Source: Deltaproteobacteria bacterium
Lineage (GTDB): Bacteria; Myxococcota_A; UBA796; SXON01
Reading direction: 5' to 3'
Assembly (NCBI GenBank): GCA_014191855.1
Contig: BJHF01000006.1
Span: 1-64,000 of the forward strand
DNA: 64,000 bases
In this document: positions 7,909 to 17,133 of the stretch, piece by piece
Position numbering within the stretch: the stretch's first letter is position 1
Layout: every line of letters starts with the position of its first letter
The notes under the pieces: model-generated
The model's database searches: none
Told to the model about the DNA's origin: nothing
The model's input: only the letters and a program-made list of their open reading frames with translations
Translations under genes and position numbers: made by a program

Positions 7909-8721
7909 TTACCACGTCACGACGGTGACGGTGCCCAGGCCCACCGCGACCACGCCGACGCCGATCGACGCGTAGGTGAGCGTATTCGCGCGTTCGGCGA
8001 TGGCTGGCAAGTCCGCGTCGGCTGCGGGGTTTTCGAGATCCCAGAATTCGTCGTGCGCGCCGAGCGCGAGGCCGTACAGCACCGCCGAGGCCGCCGCAGC
8101 GCCCCCGGTTCCCGCGAGGAGGCCGGCGCGCAGCCCGGTGCGGGAGACGGCCTTGGGCGGAACGGCCCACGCGGGCAGCGGCTCGCCGGCGCGGAGGAAG
8201 GTGGAAGCCTCGATCTTCCCGACGGCATCGAAGCGCTGCAGGATCACGGAGATCTTGTTGGGGCGGGCGGCGCCGCGCACCCCGTCGACCAGGATCCAGC
8301 CGCCGCTCGACGCCTGCACGGGCTCGAGATCGCCTTCCCCGGCCTGCAACGCCGCTTCGTAGAGGCTCACCAGGGGGTGCCCGGCGGGAGCGACGTCTGC
8401 CGGGATCGCGTAGCCGGGCTCAAGGCGGCGGGCCGCGTGGAACTCCGCAAGCGCGGCGGTGAAGTCGTGGTGCGCGAAGCCATCCATCGCGAGGAGGCGA
8501 TGGAACGAAGCGGCCTGCTTCACCGCGACGGGCTCCCCGAGGCAGGCGAGGGCAGCCGCCGCCTTGTCTTTCGAGGCGGCCAACGCCTCCATATCGATAG
8601 CGGCGAACGCGGCCTCTCCGGCCTGCGCCGCAGTGGCGAAGTCGGCCGCGGTGGTGGCCGCGGGGCACGCCGGCTCGGCTGCGAGCGCGGGGGCGAGGAG
8701 GAGGAGCGCAGGGTGGAGCAC
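7909..8721 (-). CDS. Secreted/membrane protein upstream of the kinase
   Basis: This protein of unknown function is ~270 residues from a GTG at 8721; a longer frame to 8793 exists. The GTG start gives a clean signal peptide (LHPALLLLAPALAAEP). Residues ~20-125 are Ala-rich and helical. Residues ~130-175 look PEGA-like (GGWILVDGVRG). Two C-terminal hydrophobic segments (GLLAGTGGAAAASAVLYGLAL and VGVVAVGLGTVTVV) could anchor it in the membrane. It lies 6 bp upstream of the Ser/Thr kinase, so it may be its envelope-side partner. That role is inferred from position only. Confidence 0.65.
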   Translation of the reverse strand: MLHPALLLLAPALAAEPACPAATTAADFATAAQAGEAAFAAIDMEALAASKDKAAAALACLGEPVAVKQAASFHRLLAMDGFAHHDFTAALAEFHAARRLEPGYAIPADVAPAGHPLVSLYEAALQAGEGDLEPVQASSGGWILVDGVRGAARPNKISVILQRFDAVGKIEASTFLRAGEPLPAWAVPPKAVSRTGLRAGLLAGTGGAAAASAVLYGLALGAHDEFWDLENPAADADLPAIAERANTLTYASIGVGVVAVGLGTVTVVTW

Positions 8722-8818
8722 GGTCGCGACGGGGTTGCCGGATCGTACACCGGGGGCGGGGGTAGAGCAAGCACGGCGGCGCAGCAACCGCAAAAGCGAC
8801 AGACGCCGCGGTGGCGTT

Positions 8819-8871
8819 GCGATGCGCAGTAGGGTCGCTCACGGCCAGGGCGACGGGGCGTGGCGCATCGC
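8819..8871 (+). repeat. Dispersed palindromic element, copy 2
   Basis: The arms GCGATGCGC (8819-8827) and GCGCATCGC (8863-8871) are perfectly complementary over 9 bp and are followed by CC. The core GACGGGGCG precedes the second arm. It lies in a divergent gap, 44 bp before the thioredoxin-rhodanese start. Confidence 0.65.
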
Positions 8872-8914
8872 CCAAACCGTGCATATCCTGCGCCATCACC
8901 CCACTTGGAGTCCG

Positions 8915-9574
8915 ATGCCCGTTACCCACGTTACCACCGACACCTTCACGACTGTTGTCCTTCAAAGCCCCGTTCCGGTGATCATCGACTTCTGGGCGCC
9001 GTGGTGTGGTCCGTGTCGGTCGATCGGGCCCGCGCTGGAGGCGCTCGCGGAGAAGCGGGGGGACACCGTGCGGATCTGCAAGGTGAACGTGGACGAAGAG
9101 CCGGCCTTGGCCCAGGCGTTTCGCGTGCAGAGCATCCCGCTCGTGGTGGGGATGAAGGGCTCGGCGGTCGTGGCGGCCGACGTGGGTTGGAAGGGCGCAC
9201 AGGCGTTGGAGGCGCTGGTGGACCAGACGATCGCGGCCACCCCCCCGGCTGAGGCGGCACCAGCCATCCCGGAGGTGGACGTGCAGGCGTTGCGCGCGGC
9301 GCTTGCGGCAGGCGGCGCAGTGGTGGACGTTCGCGAGCCCCACGAAACGGCGGCGGGCCACGTTCCCGGCGCGATCCTGATCCCGTTGGGGGAGCTGCAC
9401 ACCCGGGTTGCGGAGCTGGGAAAATACAGCGGCAAGGAGCTGTACGTGATCTGCAAGAGCGGCGCTCGCTCGATGAAAGCGGCGGAGTTCCTGGTTACTC
9501 AGGGGTTCAAGCCGGTGAACGTCGCCGGCGGCACGATGGCTTGGATTGGGGCGGGGCTGGCTGTCGAGAGCTGA
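8915..9574 (+). CDS. Thioredoxin-rhodanese fusion protein
   Basis: This 219-residue cytoplasmic two-domain protein starts at an ATG preceded by GGAG at good spacing. Residues 1-108 form a thioredoxin fold with active site WAPWCGPC and the conserved cis-Pro region SIPLVV. Residues ~120-219 form a rhodanese domain with DVREPHETAAGHVPGA and active-site loop VICKSGARS carrying the catalytic Cys. The domains suggest persulfide or thiol transfer with on-board reduction. The exact substrate is not known. It is a single gene with no operon partner. Confidence 0.88.
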   Translation: MPVTHVTTDTFTTVVLQSPVPVIIDFWAPWCGPCRSIGPALEALAEKRGDTVRICKVNVDEEPALAQAFRVQSIPLVVGMKGSAVVAADVGWKGAQALEALVDQTIAATPPAEAAPAIPEVDVQALRAALAAGGAVVDVREPHETAAGHVPGAILIPLGELHTRVAELGKYSGKELYVICKSGARSMKAAEFLVTQGFKPVNVAGGTMAWIGAGLAVES

Positions 9575-9590
9575 GTTGGGGAGGTTGGGG

Positions 9591-9641
9591 GCGATGCCAT
9601 AGGCCCGGTAACTTGGTTGGGATGGGGTGGCGGAGCATCGC
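9591..9641 (-). repeat. Dispersed palindromic element, copy 3
   Basis: The arms GCGATGC (9591-9597) and GCATCGC (9635-9641) pair perfectly. On the minus strand the core ACCGGGCC precedes the arm GGCATCGC and a C run. It sits in the convergent gap between the thioredoxin-rhodanese and GMC genes. Confidence 0.65.
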
Positions 9642-9649
9642 GGTGGCCC

Positions 9650-11089
9650 CTACCCCAAAAACTCTCCCACATTCCGCCTCGCGATCGCCAAAACCGTTCC
9701 CTGCGGATTCACGGCGGGGCTCGCCGGGAACAACGAGGCGTCGTTGACATAAAGGTTCTCGACGCCGCGGAGCTTTCCGAAGGAGTCCGTGGCGGTGGTC
9801 GCTTCGTCCTCGCCCATCGGCGCCGAGGAAAACAGGTGGATTGTCGACACCGGCATTTTTCCCTGGGGGAGCGCCTTGCACAGCGCCTCCAGGTCGTTGG
9901 CCGAGCGGATTCCCGGCCCGCCCTCCACCGGGCTGCTCAGCTCCTCGGCCCCTGCGGCGAACAACAGTTGGCCAAGCCGAAGCAGGCCTTCGCCGAGGCG
10001 ATCGAGGTCGGCCTGGGTGAGCGGCAAACGAATGAACGGCTCGCCGACGAGCGGCAAGTCGCGGATCTTGCCCTTGCCAGTGCCCACCGCCGCCACGTAG
10101 AAAATCCCCGTGCGGCGCCAGTCGCGAAGGCGTTGTTTCTTGTCGCCCAACTCCGCCCCCATCCACAACGCAAGGTGCGGGATGGAGCTGTAGGAGCAGC
10201 CGAGGGTCAGTCCCGGCTTGAATTGGTCAACTTGTTCGGTGGGCACCCCCCACGCCAGATCGTTGAATGGCTCCTTGAACCTCGCCGTGATGCGGATCAT
10301 CGGGTGCAATTGCAGCGTGTCGCCCACGTTGTGGGTGAAGCCGGCCCGCCGCAACAGGCGCGGCGTTTGCACCGCCCCCGCACAAACGAACACGGACTTC
10401 GCGCGCAGCTCGATGCGCTCGTGGCGCGCGCCTCCCTCCGTCGTTTCCGCGACCGCGCCAAGCACCCGCTTGCCCTCGCGCAGCAGCTTCACCACGCGGG
10501 TGTTTGGCATGAGCCGCGCGCCCGCCCGCATCGCGCGGGGGATGAGCGTAACCGTCATGGACTGCCGACCGGTGAGCAATCCCGTTTGTGGAGCCTCGGC
10601 GGGGTAACTCCAGAAGCGGGCGATCTCGCGCGTAGACCAGCCCATCGACCCCGCGCCGCGCTTCAAGAGATCGCAAGCCGGGCCGTTGCCGCCGGGGACG
10701 AGGTTCACGTTGCAATCGCGCTCGACGGCCTCGAAGTGGGGCCAGAGTTGTTCGGGTTCGAAACCACGAATGCGCGTTTGAGTCTGCCACTCGCGCAGGG
10801 TTTTTTCGAGCGGCCTGTGGTAGAGCGCCGCGTTGATCTCGCTGCCGCCGCCGACGCAGCGGCCCTCCAGGTAGGTGATGCTCGTGCCGCCAAAGGTTAC
10901 GTTCAAGCCGGCGTTACGGTACTTCTGATCCATCTCGGCGAGCGAGAAGCTCGGCGCCGAGTCGATCGGATGGTGGGCGCCCTCTTCGAGCACGAGCACG
11001 TCCCGCCCCGCTTCCGCCGCCAAACACGCCGTCATGGCCCCGCCGGGGCCGGAGCCGATCACCAGCACGTCGCAGTCGATGCGCTTCAC
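9650..11089 (-). CDS. GMC-family FAD oxidoreductase 1
   Basis: This 479-residue FAD-dependent oxidoreductase has dinucleotide-binding loop GSGPGGAMTA at residues ~11-20. The FAD attachment region is CVGGGSEINAALYHR. The C-terminal substrate region includes HLFSSAPMG and NDASLFPASPAVNPQGT, as in GMC enzymes (cholesterol oxidase, gluconate dehydrogenase large subunit). The start overlaps by 4 bp the end of a small gene of gluconate-2-dehydrogenase subunit 3 type, so the two probably form a complex. The natural alcohol or sugar substrate cannot be read from sequence. A paralogous pair lies at 56882-59946. Confidence 0.85.
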   Translation of the reverse strand: MKRIDCDVLVIGSGPGGAMTACLAAEAGRDVLVLEEGAHHPIDSAPSFSLAEMDQKYRNAGLNVTFGGTSITYLEGRCVGGGSEINAALYHRPLEKTLREWQTQTRIRGFEPEQLWPHFEAVERDCNVNLVPGGNGPACDLLKRGAGSMGWSTREIARFWSYPAEAPQTGLLTGRQSMTVTLIPRAMRAGARLMPNTRVVKLLREGKRVLGAVAETTEGGARHERIELRAKSVFVCAGAVQTPRLLRRAGFTHNVGDTLQLHPMIRITARFKEPFNDLAWGVPTEQVDQFKPGLTLGCSYSSIPHLALWMGAELGDKKQRLRDWRRTGIFYVAAVGTGKGKIRDLPLVGEPFIRLPLTQADLDRLGEGLLRLGQLLFAAGAEELSSPVEGGPGIRSANDLEALCKALPQGKMPVSTIHLFSSAPMGEDEATTATDSFGKLRGVENLYVNDASLFPASPAVNPQGTVLAIARRNVGEFLG

Positions 11090-11505
11090 TCGACACCCTC
11101 GCCGAGCACGACGTGCAGCAGGTGGTGCTCCTCCAGCGCGGACCAGAAGATGAACGGCGCCATCTTATCGTAGAACGTGGTGAAGTTCTTGAGCGGCCCG
11201 AGTGGGAGCGCGCGGATCCGGGCCAGGGCCTTGCGACGTTTGGCGAGCGAGAGCTGGGTGAACGACGCGCCGTCGGTCGCGCGGGTGGAGCGGTCAAAGA
11301 GCAGCGTGAGCGCGACCATGCCGGCGGCGAAGTGTTTGGGCATGCCGAGCAGCCGATGTTCGAGCACAGAGGCGGTTTCGGGCAGAAGCGGCACGTCGTC
11401 CAGATGGTCCCGACCGAGCTCTTCGGCAACTTCGGCCTCGGCGATCGCCCGAACCACCGGGGAGAGGCGGGCGCGAAGGGCGGGCGGCAGCGTGGGGCTG
11501 AGCAC
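11086..11505 (-). CDS. Small subunit for GMC oxidoreductase (gluconate 2-DH subunit 3-like)
   Basis: This ~139-residue protein starts at GTG 11505; a TTG at 11520 is an alternative. The helical sequence (VVRAIAEAEVAEEL, FAAGMVALTLLFDRST, LSLAKRRKALARIRAL, FYDKMAPFIFW) resembles the subunit-3 family that accompanies GMC dehydrogenases. The C-terminal part of the 56882-58462 product shows the same pattern. Unlike classical subunit 3 it has no Tat or Sec signal. The stop overlaps the GMC start by 4 bp. Confidence 0.6.
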   Translation of the reverse strand: MLSPTLPPALRARLSPVVRAIAEAEVAEELGRDHLDDVPLLPETASVLEHRLLGMPKHFAAGMVALTLLFDRSTRATDGASFTQLSLAKRRKALARIRALPLGPLKNFTTFYDKMAPFIFWSALEEHHLLHVVLGEGVE

Positions 11506-11571
11506 GCTGCGGGATATCAAGTTGGCACGCCGGTTGCATACCCGGCTAACGTGCACCCCGGAGCGCACCTC

Positions 11572-13149
11572 ATGATCCACTTCGCCCTCGCCCTGTTGCC
11601 CAGCCCCGCCTACGCCTGCGGCGGCATGTTCTGTGACGCCGTGGTCCCCGTGGATCAGGCGGCCGAACGCATCGTTTTCACCTTCGACGGCCCCGATGTG
11701 GTGACCGAGGTGCAAATCACCTACCAGGGGCAGGACGACGACTTCGCGTGGGTGGTACCCGTGCCCGAGGAGCCGGAGCTGTTCGCCTCGAACGATGCGC
11801 TGTTCACGCAGATGGCGAACAGCACGGTGCCGACGTACACGTTGCAGAGCGACAGCACCGGCGGCGGGAGTCTGGGGTGTGCCCAGGACATGAACCTCTC
11901 GGCGTCGAAGGACTCGGCGGGAGGCTTTGAAGACGGCGACGGCGTTTCGGTCGTGTCCGAGGGGACCGTCGGCCCCTACGACACCGTCGTATTACAGGCG
12001 GAGAACGCCGATACGCTCATCACCTGGCTGCAGGAGCAGGGCTACAACCTGCCCGACGAGGTGGAGCTGGTGGTGGAGCCCTACGTCGCATCGGGTCAGT
12101 ACTTCGTGGCGTTGAAGCTCTCGTCGGACAAGGACACCGGCGATCTCGCGCCGCTCGGCATGCGGTATGCGGCCACGGCGGCCTCGATCCCGATCCAGCT
12201 CACCTCGATCGCGACCATCCCCGACCTCCCGATCGAGGTGTTCGTGATCGGCGAGTCGCGGGCGGTGCCGGACAACTATCTGCACGTTCAGCTCAACGAA
12301 GCGGCGATCAATTGGTATGGCGGCGGGAACAACGCGAGGGCCCTGGTGGCTCGCGCCGCCGACGAGGCGGGCGGGCAGGCGTTCGCAACGGAGTTCTCGG
12401 GTTCGACGGACATCATGGCCAACCAGCTCTGGTTCGACGGAATGGTGGACGTCACCTACCTCGCGGGGCTCACGGACCCGATCTCCTGGGTGGAGTCCAT
12501 CGTGTTCTCGGGCATCCCCGCGAGCTCGCAGCTCAACGCCCTGCTCACCGACTTCGTGCCTCCGCCGAGCGGCGTGGACGACGTGACATTTTTGTCGTGC
12601 CCCTCCTGCTACTCGGGCCAGGTGAGCGCGCCGGACTTCGATCCGGTCGTCGCAACCGAAGCCTTCCGCGTGGAGATCGTGGAGGTGCTCCACGACCAGC
12701 AGAAGCGCATCGACGCGGCGGGGCACCTCACCCGCATGATCACCACGATGGACGCTGAGGAGATGACGGCGGACCCGATCTTCGTGTTGAACGCCGACAT
12801 CGAGCAGGACGTGTCGCAGAGCCACATCGCGATCGACCACACCCGCAACGCGTTCTTCAGCGGCGACGTGCAGGCGCGCACGCTGGAGTTGGCCGACGGC
12901 CGCGAGTACAAGTTCTCCGACCCCCAGGACACCAACTCCATGGACGCCGTGGAGCTACCCGTGGCGCTGATCATCGAGGATCTGAGCGCCACGGGTGAGG
13001 GTACAATCGTGTTCGACGGGCGGGAGGACGCGAAGGCGGACGCGGTGGCGTTCTCGGGTGGGTGTGCTTCGGAAGCGGCGGACAGCGGCGCGATCGTGGC
13101 GCCGGTGCTGCTGTTGTTGGCTGGGGCGCTTCGGCGGCGGCGCGGGTGA
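11572..13149 (+). CDS. DUF2330-family secreted protein with C-terminal sorting tail
   Basis: This 525-residue exported protein begins MIHFALALLPSPAYACGGMFC, typical of DUF2330, where a short signal is followed by CGGxFC. The domain (residues ~15-350) has AAERIVFTFDGPDVVTEVQI, the family's WVVPVP motif, and SNDALFTQM. The end is a hydrophobic helix plus arginines (VAPVLLLLAGALRRRRG), a MYXO-CTERM/PEP-CTERM-like membrane-retention signal. The ATG at 11572 was chosen because the signal follows it and GGAG precedes it. The function of DUF2330 proteins is unknown. The next gene starts within the stop codon. Confidence 0.82.
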   Translation: MIHFALALLPSPAYACGGMFCDAVVPVDQAAERIVFTFDGPDVVTEVQITYQGQDDDFAWVVPVPEEPELFASNDALFTQMANSTVPTYTLQSDSTGGGSLGCAQDMNLSASKDSAGGFEDGDGVSVVSEGTVGPYDTVVLQAENADTLITWLQEQGYNLPDEVELVVEPYVASGQYFVALKLSSDKDTGDLAPLGMRYAATAASIPIQLTSIATIPDLPIEVFVIGESRAVPDNYLHVQLNEAAINWYGGGNNARALVARAADEAGGQAFATEFSGSTDIMANQLWFDGMVDVTYLAGLTDPISWVESIVFSGIPASSQLNALLTDFVPPPSGVDDVTFLSCPSCYSGQVSAPDFDPVVATEAFRVEIVEVLHDQQKRIDAAGHLTRMITTMDAEEMTADPIFVLNADIEQDVSQSHIAIDHTRNAFFSGDVQARTLELADGREYKFSDPQDTNSMDAVELPVALIIEDLSATGEGTIVFDGREDAKADAVAFSGGCASEAADSGAIVAPVLLLLAGALRRRRG

Positions 13150-13619
13150 TCTTCCTCCTCGCGTGTGCCGCCGAGCCGGACGGCCCCCCGTGTGAGGTTT
13201 CCGGGGATCCCGGCTTGGAAGTCGCGCCCGCGGAGGTGGACTTCGGAGCGTTCGTCGAGGGCGATCCGCTGGACTACGGCGTTCCCCCCCAGGGCGGCGC
13301 GCTGTACTCGCCGTTCCACGCCCGCGTTCATGGCGTGAGCAACCTCGACGAGGGGGCGATGATCGTCCTCACCGGCACCGATCCGGCCGATGGCAGTGAA
13401 ATCGCCGAGACTGAGTACGCGCTGCGGCTGGTGTGCGCGAACGTGGGCGAGAGCGCGGGCCAGTGGCTCGGAACCGACTTGCACCTGCGTTTTGGCGAGT
13501 GGACGATCGAGGAGCTGGTGGGCCGCGCGATGGCCCTGGAGCTTCGGATCGCCAACCTCGATGGCGACACGGTGTCGGCGGCGCTGGAAGGGGTGCTGAC
13601 CCCACTCGAAACGGGCTAA
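13146..13619 (+). CDS. Small lipoprotein coupled to the DUF2330 gene
   Basis: This 157-residue protein has a GTG start that overlaps the upstream TGA (GTGA), indicating translational coupling. The leader is only MIFLLAC, with a lipobox Cys at position 7. The mature part contains CEVSGDPGLEV and a possible domain with TDLHLRFGEWTIEELVG. No family recognised. Translation with the DUF2330 protein suggests a shared envelope function. Confidence 0.6.
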   Translation: MIFLLACAAEPDGPPCEVSGDPGLEVAPAEVDFGAFVEGDPLDYGVPPQGGALYSPFHARVHGVSNLDEGAMIVLTGTDPADGSEIAETEYALRLVCANVGESAGQWLGTDLHLRFGEWTIEELVGRAMALELRIANLDGDTVSAALEGVLTPLETG

Positions 13620-13631
13620 CCGCCGGGGCTC

Positions 13632-14540
13632 GTGAGCCCGCCCTCCCTTCCGCTTCGCGCCGTCGTTGCCCTGCTCCTGGTGCAGTTGCTCTTCGGCTTG
13701 CATCCCGTCGCCGCCAAGCTGGCGTTTCCTGCCTTTGGGCCGGGCGGTGTGTCCCTGGCGCGGGTGGTCGGGGCGGCGCTCGTGTTCCAGGCCGTACGGG
13801 TGGCGCGCCGGGAGCCGGGGCTGCCGTGGCGGGTACATGGGCGCGTGCTGGTGGCGGCGTTGTTCGGTGTGGTGGCGAACCAGCTCCTCTTCGTGTACGG
13901 CCTCGCGCGCACCACGGCAACGCACGCGGCGCTGTTGATCGTGATGGTGCCGGTGGTGGCGCTGATCGTGGCGATCCTGGCGGGGCGCGAGCGATTCTCG
14001 CCACACCGCGCCCTTGGCATCGTGGTTGCCCTGGCCGGGGCGGCACTGGTCGTCACGGGGCGCGGGGCGCTGAGCGGGGGCGAGGGGGTCGGCGACGCGA
14101 TGGTGCTCGGGAACGCGATTTGTTACGGTATCTACTTGGTCCTGGGGCGAGACCTGCTGGTGACGATCCCGCCGTGGACCCTGGCCGCGACGCTGTTCAC
14201 CTGGGCCATCCCGTTCGTGCTCCTGGTAACGGGTGTGCCGATGCCGGTAAGCCCAACGCCGCTTGCTTGGGCCGCGTTGGCTTCGGTGGTGCTTGGCTCG
14301 ACGGTGGGTACGTACCTGCTCAACCTGCTTGCCCTGCGCTCCGTGCCGGCGAGTGTCGTCGCGGTGTTTGTTTGTCTGCAGCCCATCGTGGCGGCGTTGC
14401 TCGCGATCCCGCTGCTCGATGAAACGCTGGATGCCCGCACGTTATGGGCCGGCGTCGTAACCGTGGTGGGGATGTTGGTGGCCACGCGGGGGGCGCCGGA
14501 GGCGAGCCGGCAGGGGGACCGGCCCGTACACGGGACGTAG
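13632..14540 (+). CDS. EamA/DMT-family transporter
   Basis: This 302-residue inner-membrane protein has about ten hydrophobic helices arranged as two EamA repeats (residues ~10-140 and ~155-285). Typical segments are LLFGLHPVAAKLAF at the start of repeat 1 and GNAICYGIYLVLGRDL at the start of repeat 2. The family exports metabolites or amino acids in the drug/metabolite transporter superfamily. The substrate is not predictable. The start is GTG, 12 bp after the preceding gene. Confidence 0.85.
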   Translation: MSPPSLPLRAVVALLLVQLLFGLHPVAAKLAFPAFGPGGVSLARVVGAALVFQAVRVARREPGLPWRVHGRVLVAALFGVVANQLLFVYGLARTTATHAALLIVMVPVVALIVAILAGRERFSPHRALGIVVALAGAALVVTGRGALSGGEGVGDAMVLGNAICYGIYLVLGRDLLVTIPPWTLAATLFTWAIPFVLLVTGVPMPVSPTPLAWAALASVVLGSTVGTYLLNLLALRSVPASVVAVFVCLQPIVAALLAIPLLDETLDARTLWAGVVTVVGMLVATRGAPEASRQGDRPVHGT

Positions 14541-14590
14541 AGGCGGGGGACCGCGGCCATTGGGAGGGCCGAACGATTCCTGTCGTCCGC

Positions 14591-17104
14591 TCACCAACGC
14601 CGACGAGATTGCCGGCGACGTAGAACTGCACTCAGTAGCACGCCCACCCCGAGCGCCGACGCGCTGCTCGACCCGGACGCGCACCCGCAATCGGGCCCCG
14701 GAAGATCCGCGGTGTCGCCTGGTGGCGTGCGCCCCTCGCCGTCCTCTGCCGTATCGGCCGTGTCCACCGTATCGGACGTGTCCGCGGTGTCGCCCGAATC
14801 CACCGGTTCACCGCCTTCGCCGTCGCAGTCTTGATCGATTCCATCGCCGGCTGGGTCTGGGGCGCCGGGGAACACGGTATCGTCCCCATCGTTGCAGGCG
14901 GCGCTGTCCGCGACGTGCCCTGTGGGTTGGTTGCACGACACGACCCGCTCGTTCGCATCCCCGTAGTTGTCATGGTCGTCGTCGTCGTACCACTCCATCG
15001 CGCCGACCGCGGTGTCGGGATCGGTAACGCCGTCGCAGTCGTTGTCGACGCCGTCGCAAACCTCGGTATTGCCAGGCCAACTCAGCGGCTCGGCGTCGTC
15101 GCAGTCGTCGGCCGAGTCGACGTAGCCGAGCGGGGCCTCGCACGCGGTGACGAAGCTGCCGGAATCGCCGTGCGTGTCGGCGTCGCTGTCCGCATACCAG
15201 GTGAGCGCGTCGAGCGCGTCGGCGTTGTCGATCGTGCCATCGCAATCATTGTCCACGGCATCGCACACCTCGGGTGCGCCGGCCCATGCGAGCGCCTCCG
15301 CGTCGTTACAGTCGTTCGCGTTGTCCACATAGTCGGTCGGTGCCGTGCAAGAAACGATGCCGAACAACGGGTTTCCGTAGCCGTCCGCGTCTTCGTCGGT
15401 GTACCAGATCGGTGCGTCCACGGCGCTGTCGTTGTCCACCGTGCCGTCGCAGTCGTTGTCGACCCCGTCGCACCGCTCGGTCGCCCCCATGTAGGCAAGC
15501 GGCTCGGAGTCGTCGCAATCGTCGGTGTTTGCAACGTAGCCGGCGGGGCGGGCGCAGGCGTAGGCCACGGCCGTGGGGTCCCCGTAGCCATCGCCGTCGG
15601 CGTCGAGGTACCACACGGCCGCGTCGGCCGCGCTGTCGTTGTCTACCATGCCGTCGCAGTCGTTATCCGAGCCGTCGCACACTTCGGGGGCGCCGGTCCA
15701 GGCGAGGGCATCGGCGTCATTGCAGTCGCCGGTATTCTCCACGTAGCCGGCGGGTAGGGAGCACGCGGTGGTGGTGGTGCCGCCATCGCCCTGGGTGTCC
15801 CCATCCGCGTCTGCGTACCATGTGAGCGCGTCTGCTGCGTCGTCGTTATCGGCCACGCCGTCGCAATCATTGTCGGCGCCGTCACACACCTCGATTGCGC
15901 CGAGGTGGGCAAGCGGATCGGCGTCATCACAATCATCGAAGCTCGTGACATAGCCGGCAGGTTGGGCGCAGGCCGTCGTGAACGCCGTTGGGTCTCCGTA
16001 CGCGTCCCCGTCGGCATCTGCGTACCAGATCGCGGCGTCCGCGGCGTCATCATTGTCGATGGTTCCGTCGCAATCGTTGTCCACGCCGTCGCAAAGCTCG
16101 GTCGCGCCAGTCCAACTGAGCGGCTCGGTGTCCTTGCAGTCGTCGTCGTTCGCGACGTAGCCGGCGGGCTGGTCGCACGCGACAATCGCGTCGACCGGGT
16201 CGCCATACGTGTCCAGGTCGAGGTCTGCGTACCACGTCCAAGCACCGACGGCGTCGTCATTGTCCACGGTGCCGTCGCAATCATTGTCAACGCCGTCGCA
16301 CAGCTCAGTCGCGCCAGGGTTCACGCCGCCATCGGTGTCGTCACAATCGTCAGCTGGGCCGTATCCGTCCGCGTCGACATCGTAGCCGGCGCCCTGGCCC
16401 CACGAAACCCAGTCAAAAACGTTGGTGGCCAACAAGCTGTCGTCGTAGGTCGTGAGGCGACTGTTGTCCCACATATTGATGTCGCCCAATACCACCACTC
16501 GCCCATTTCCCGCCTCGTTCACCCAGATGAACGTGCCGGTGCTCGTGCTCGCGACCGCCTCACCTTCCGTGGTGAACGTCACGTCTCCCGCGCTCGCCAC
16601 CTTGAGTTGGGACAGGCCGGCGGTGACCGCGTGGGTGGAAAACGTGGTGATCGAGGTGTCCACCCCGTACGTCGTGCCCGTGGTCACACCCCAGATCGCG
16701 GGGATCTCGTTCACGTTCTCAGGCCAGGCCGAGCTGTTGTCCCCGATGATCACCACCCCGCCGCCATCTTCCACGAAGGCCTCGAGAATCGTCGCCTCGG
16801 CGGTGGTGTACGCGGTGTTGTAGGCGGAGGTGACGGGGAGGACGATCACCCCGACGTTCGAGAGGCTGAGCGTGTCGATCCCAGCCGTCGTGACCGTTAC
16901 GGCGTAGCCCTCCGTCGCGAGCTGGGCGACGATCTGGGAGAACTTGTCGGTGGTGGTGTAGCGGCTGGCGGTGCCGTGCGTCTCGTCCCAGAGCACCGTG
17001 GTGTAGTCCCGCGCGGCGGCCGTGGTGGGCGCGCTCAGGAGCAGGATCGCGAGGGCGGGGCGGAACACCGCGGAGCGGAACATCAACGACCGTGAAGCGC
17101 CCAT
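14591..17104 (-). CDS. Large MopE-repeat protein with GATase-like N-domain and MYXO-CTERM tail
   Basis: This is an exported protein of ~837 residues. After the signal peptide (FRPALAILLLSAPTTAAA), residues ~35-240 resemble a DUF4350/GATase1-like Rossmann domain (YTTVLWDETHG, GGGVVIIGD). Then come seven tandem ~68-residue MopE-type metal-binding repeats, each with CDGVDNDCDG and a WYADADGD loop, plus a final partial repeat. A Ser/Thr/Asp linker (DTADTSDTVDTADTAED) leads to a C-terminal DCGC, hydrophobic helix and RRRQSRRRW end, which fits a MYXO-CTERM anchor. Related repeats bind Ca/Cu in MopE. Its role is unknown. Confidence 0.82.
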   Translation of the reverse strand: MGASRSLMFRSAVFRPALAILLLSAPTTAAARDYTTVLWDETHGTASRYTTTDKFSQIVAQLATEGYAVTVTTAGIDTLSLSNVGVIVLPVTSAYNTAYTTAEATILEAFVEDGGGVVIIGDNSSAWPENVNEIPAIWGVTTGTTYGVDTSITTFSTHAVTAGLSQLKVASAGDVTFTTEGEAVASTSTGTFIWVNEAGNGRVVVLGDINMWDNSRLTTYDDSLLATNVFDWVSWGQGAGYDVDADGYGPADDCDDTDGGVNPGATELCDGVDNDCDGTVDNDDAVGAWTWYADLDLDTYGDPVDAIVACDQPAGYVANDDDCKDTEPLSWTGATELCDGVDNDCDGTIDNDDAADAAIWYADADGDAYGDPTAFTTACAQPAGYVTSFDDCDDADPLAHLGAIEVCDGADNDCDGVADNDDAADALTWYADADGDTQGDGGTTTTACSLPAGYVENTGDCNDADALAWTGAPEVCDGSDNDCDGMVDNDSAADAAVWYLDADGDGYGDPTAVAYACARPAGYVANTDDCDDSEPLAYMGATERCDGVDNDCDGTVDNDSAVDAPIWYTDEDADGYGNPLFGIVSCTAPTDYVDNANDCNDAEALAWAGAPEVCDAVDNDCDGTIDNADALDALTWYADSDADTHGDSGSFVTACEAPLGYVDSADDCDDAEPLSWPGNTEVCDGVDNDCDGVTDPDTAVGAMEWYDDDDHDNYGDANERVVSCNQPTGHVADSAACNDGDDTVFPGAPDPAGDGIDQDCDGEGGEPVDSGDTADTSDTVDTADTAEDGEGRTPPGDTADLPGPDCGCASGSSSASALGVGVLLSAVLRRRQSRRRW

Positions 17105-17133
17105 GACATAGCCGAAGTTAGGGCGCAGGCGCC

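Noticed and set aside
6124-8832. A 902-codon open frame on the plus strand
   Set aside because: It runs antisense over the Ser/Thr kinase and its partner and has Arg/Gly-rich composition with no domain. It is a G+C-driven shadow frame.
9507-11173. Long plus- and minus-strand frames over the GMC gene (518 and 219 codons)
   Set aside because: They are shadows of the GMC oxidoreductase in other frames with no recognisable domain.
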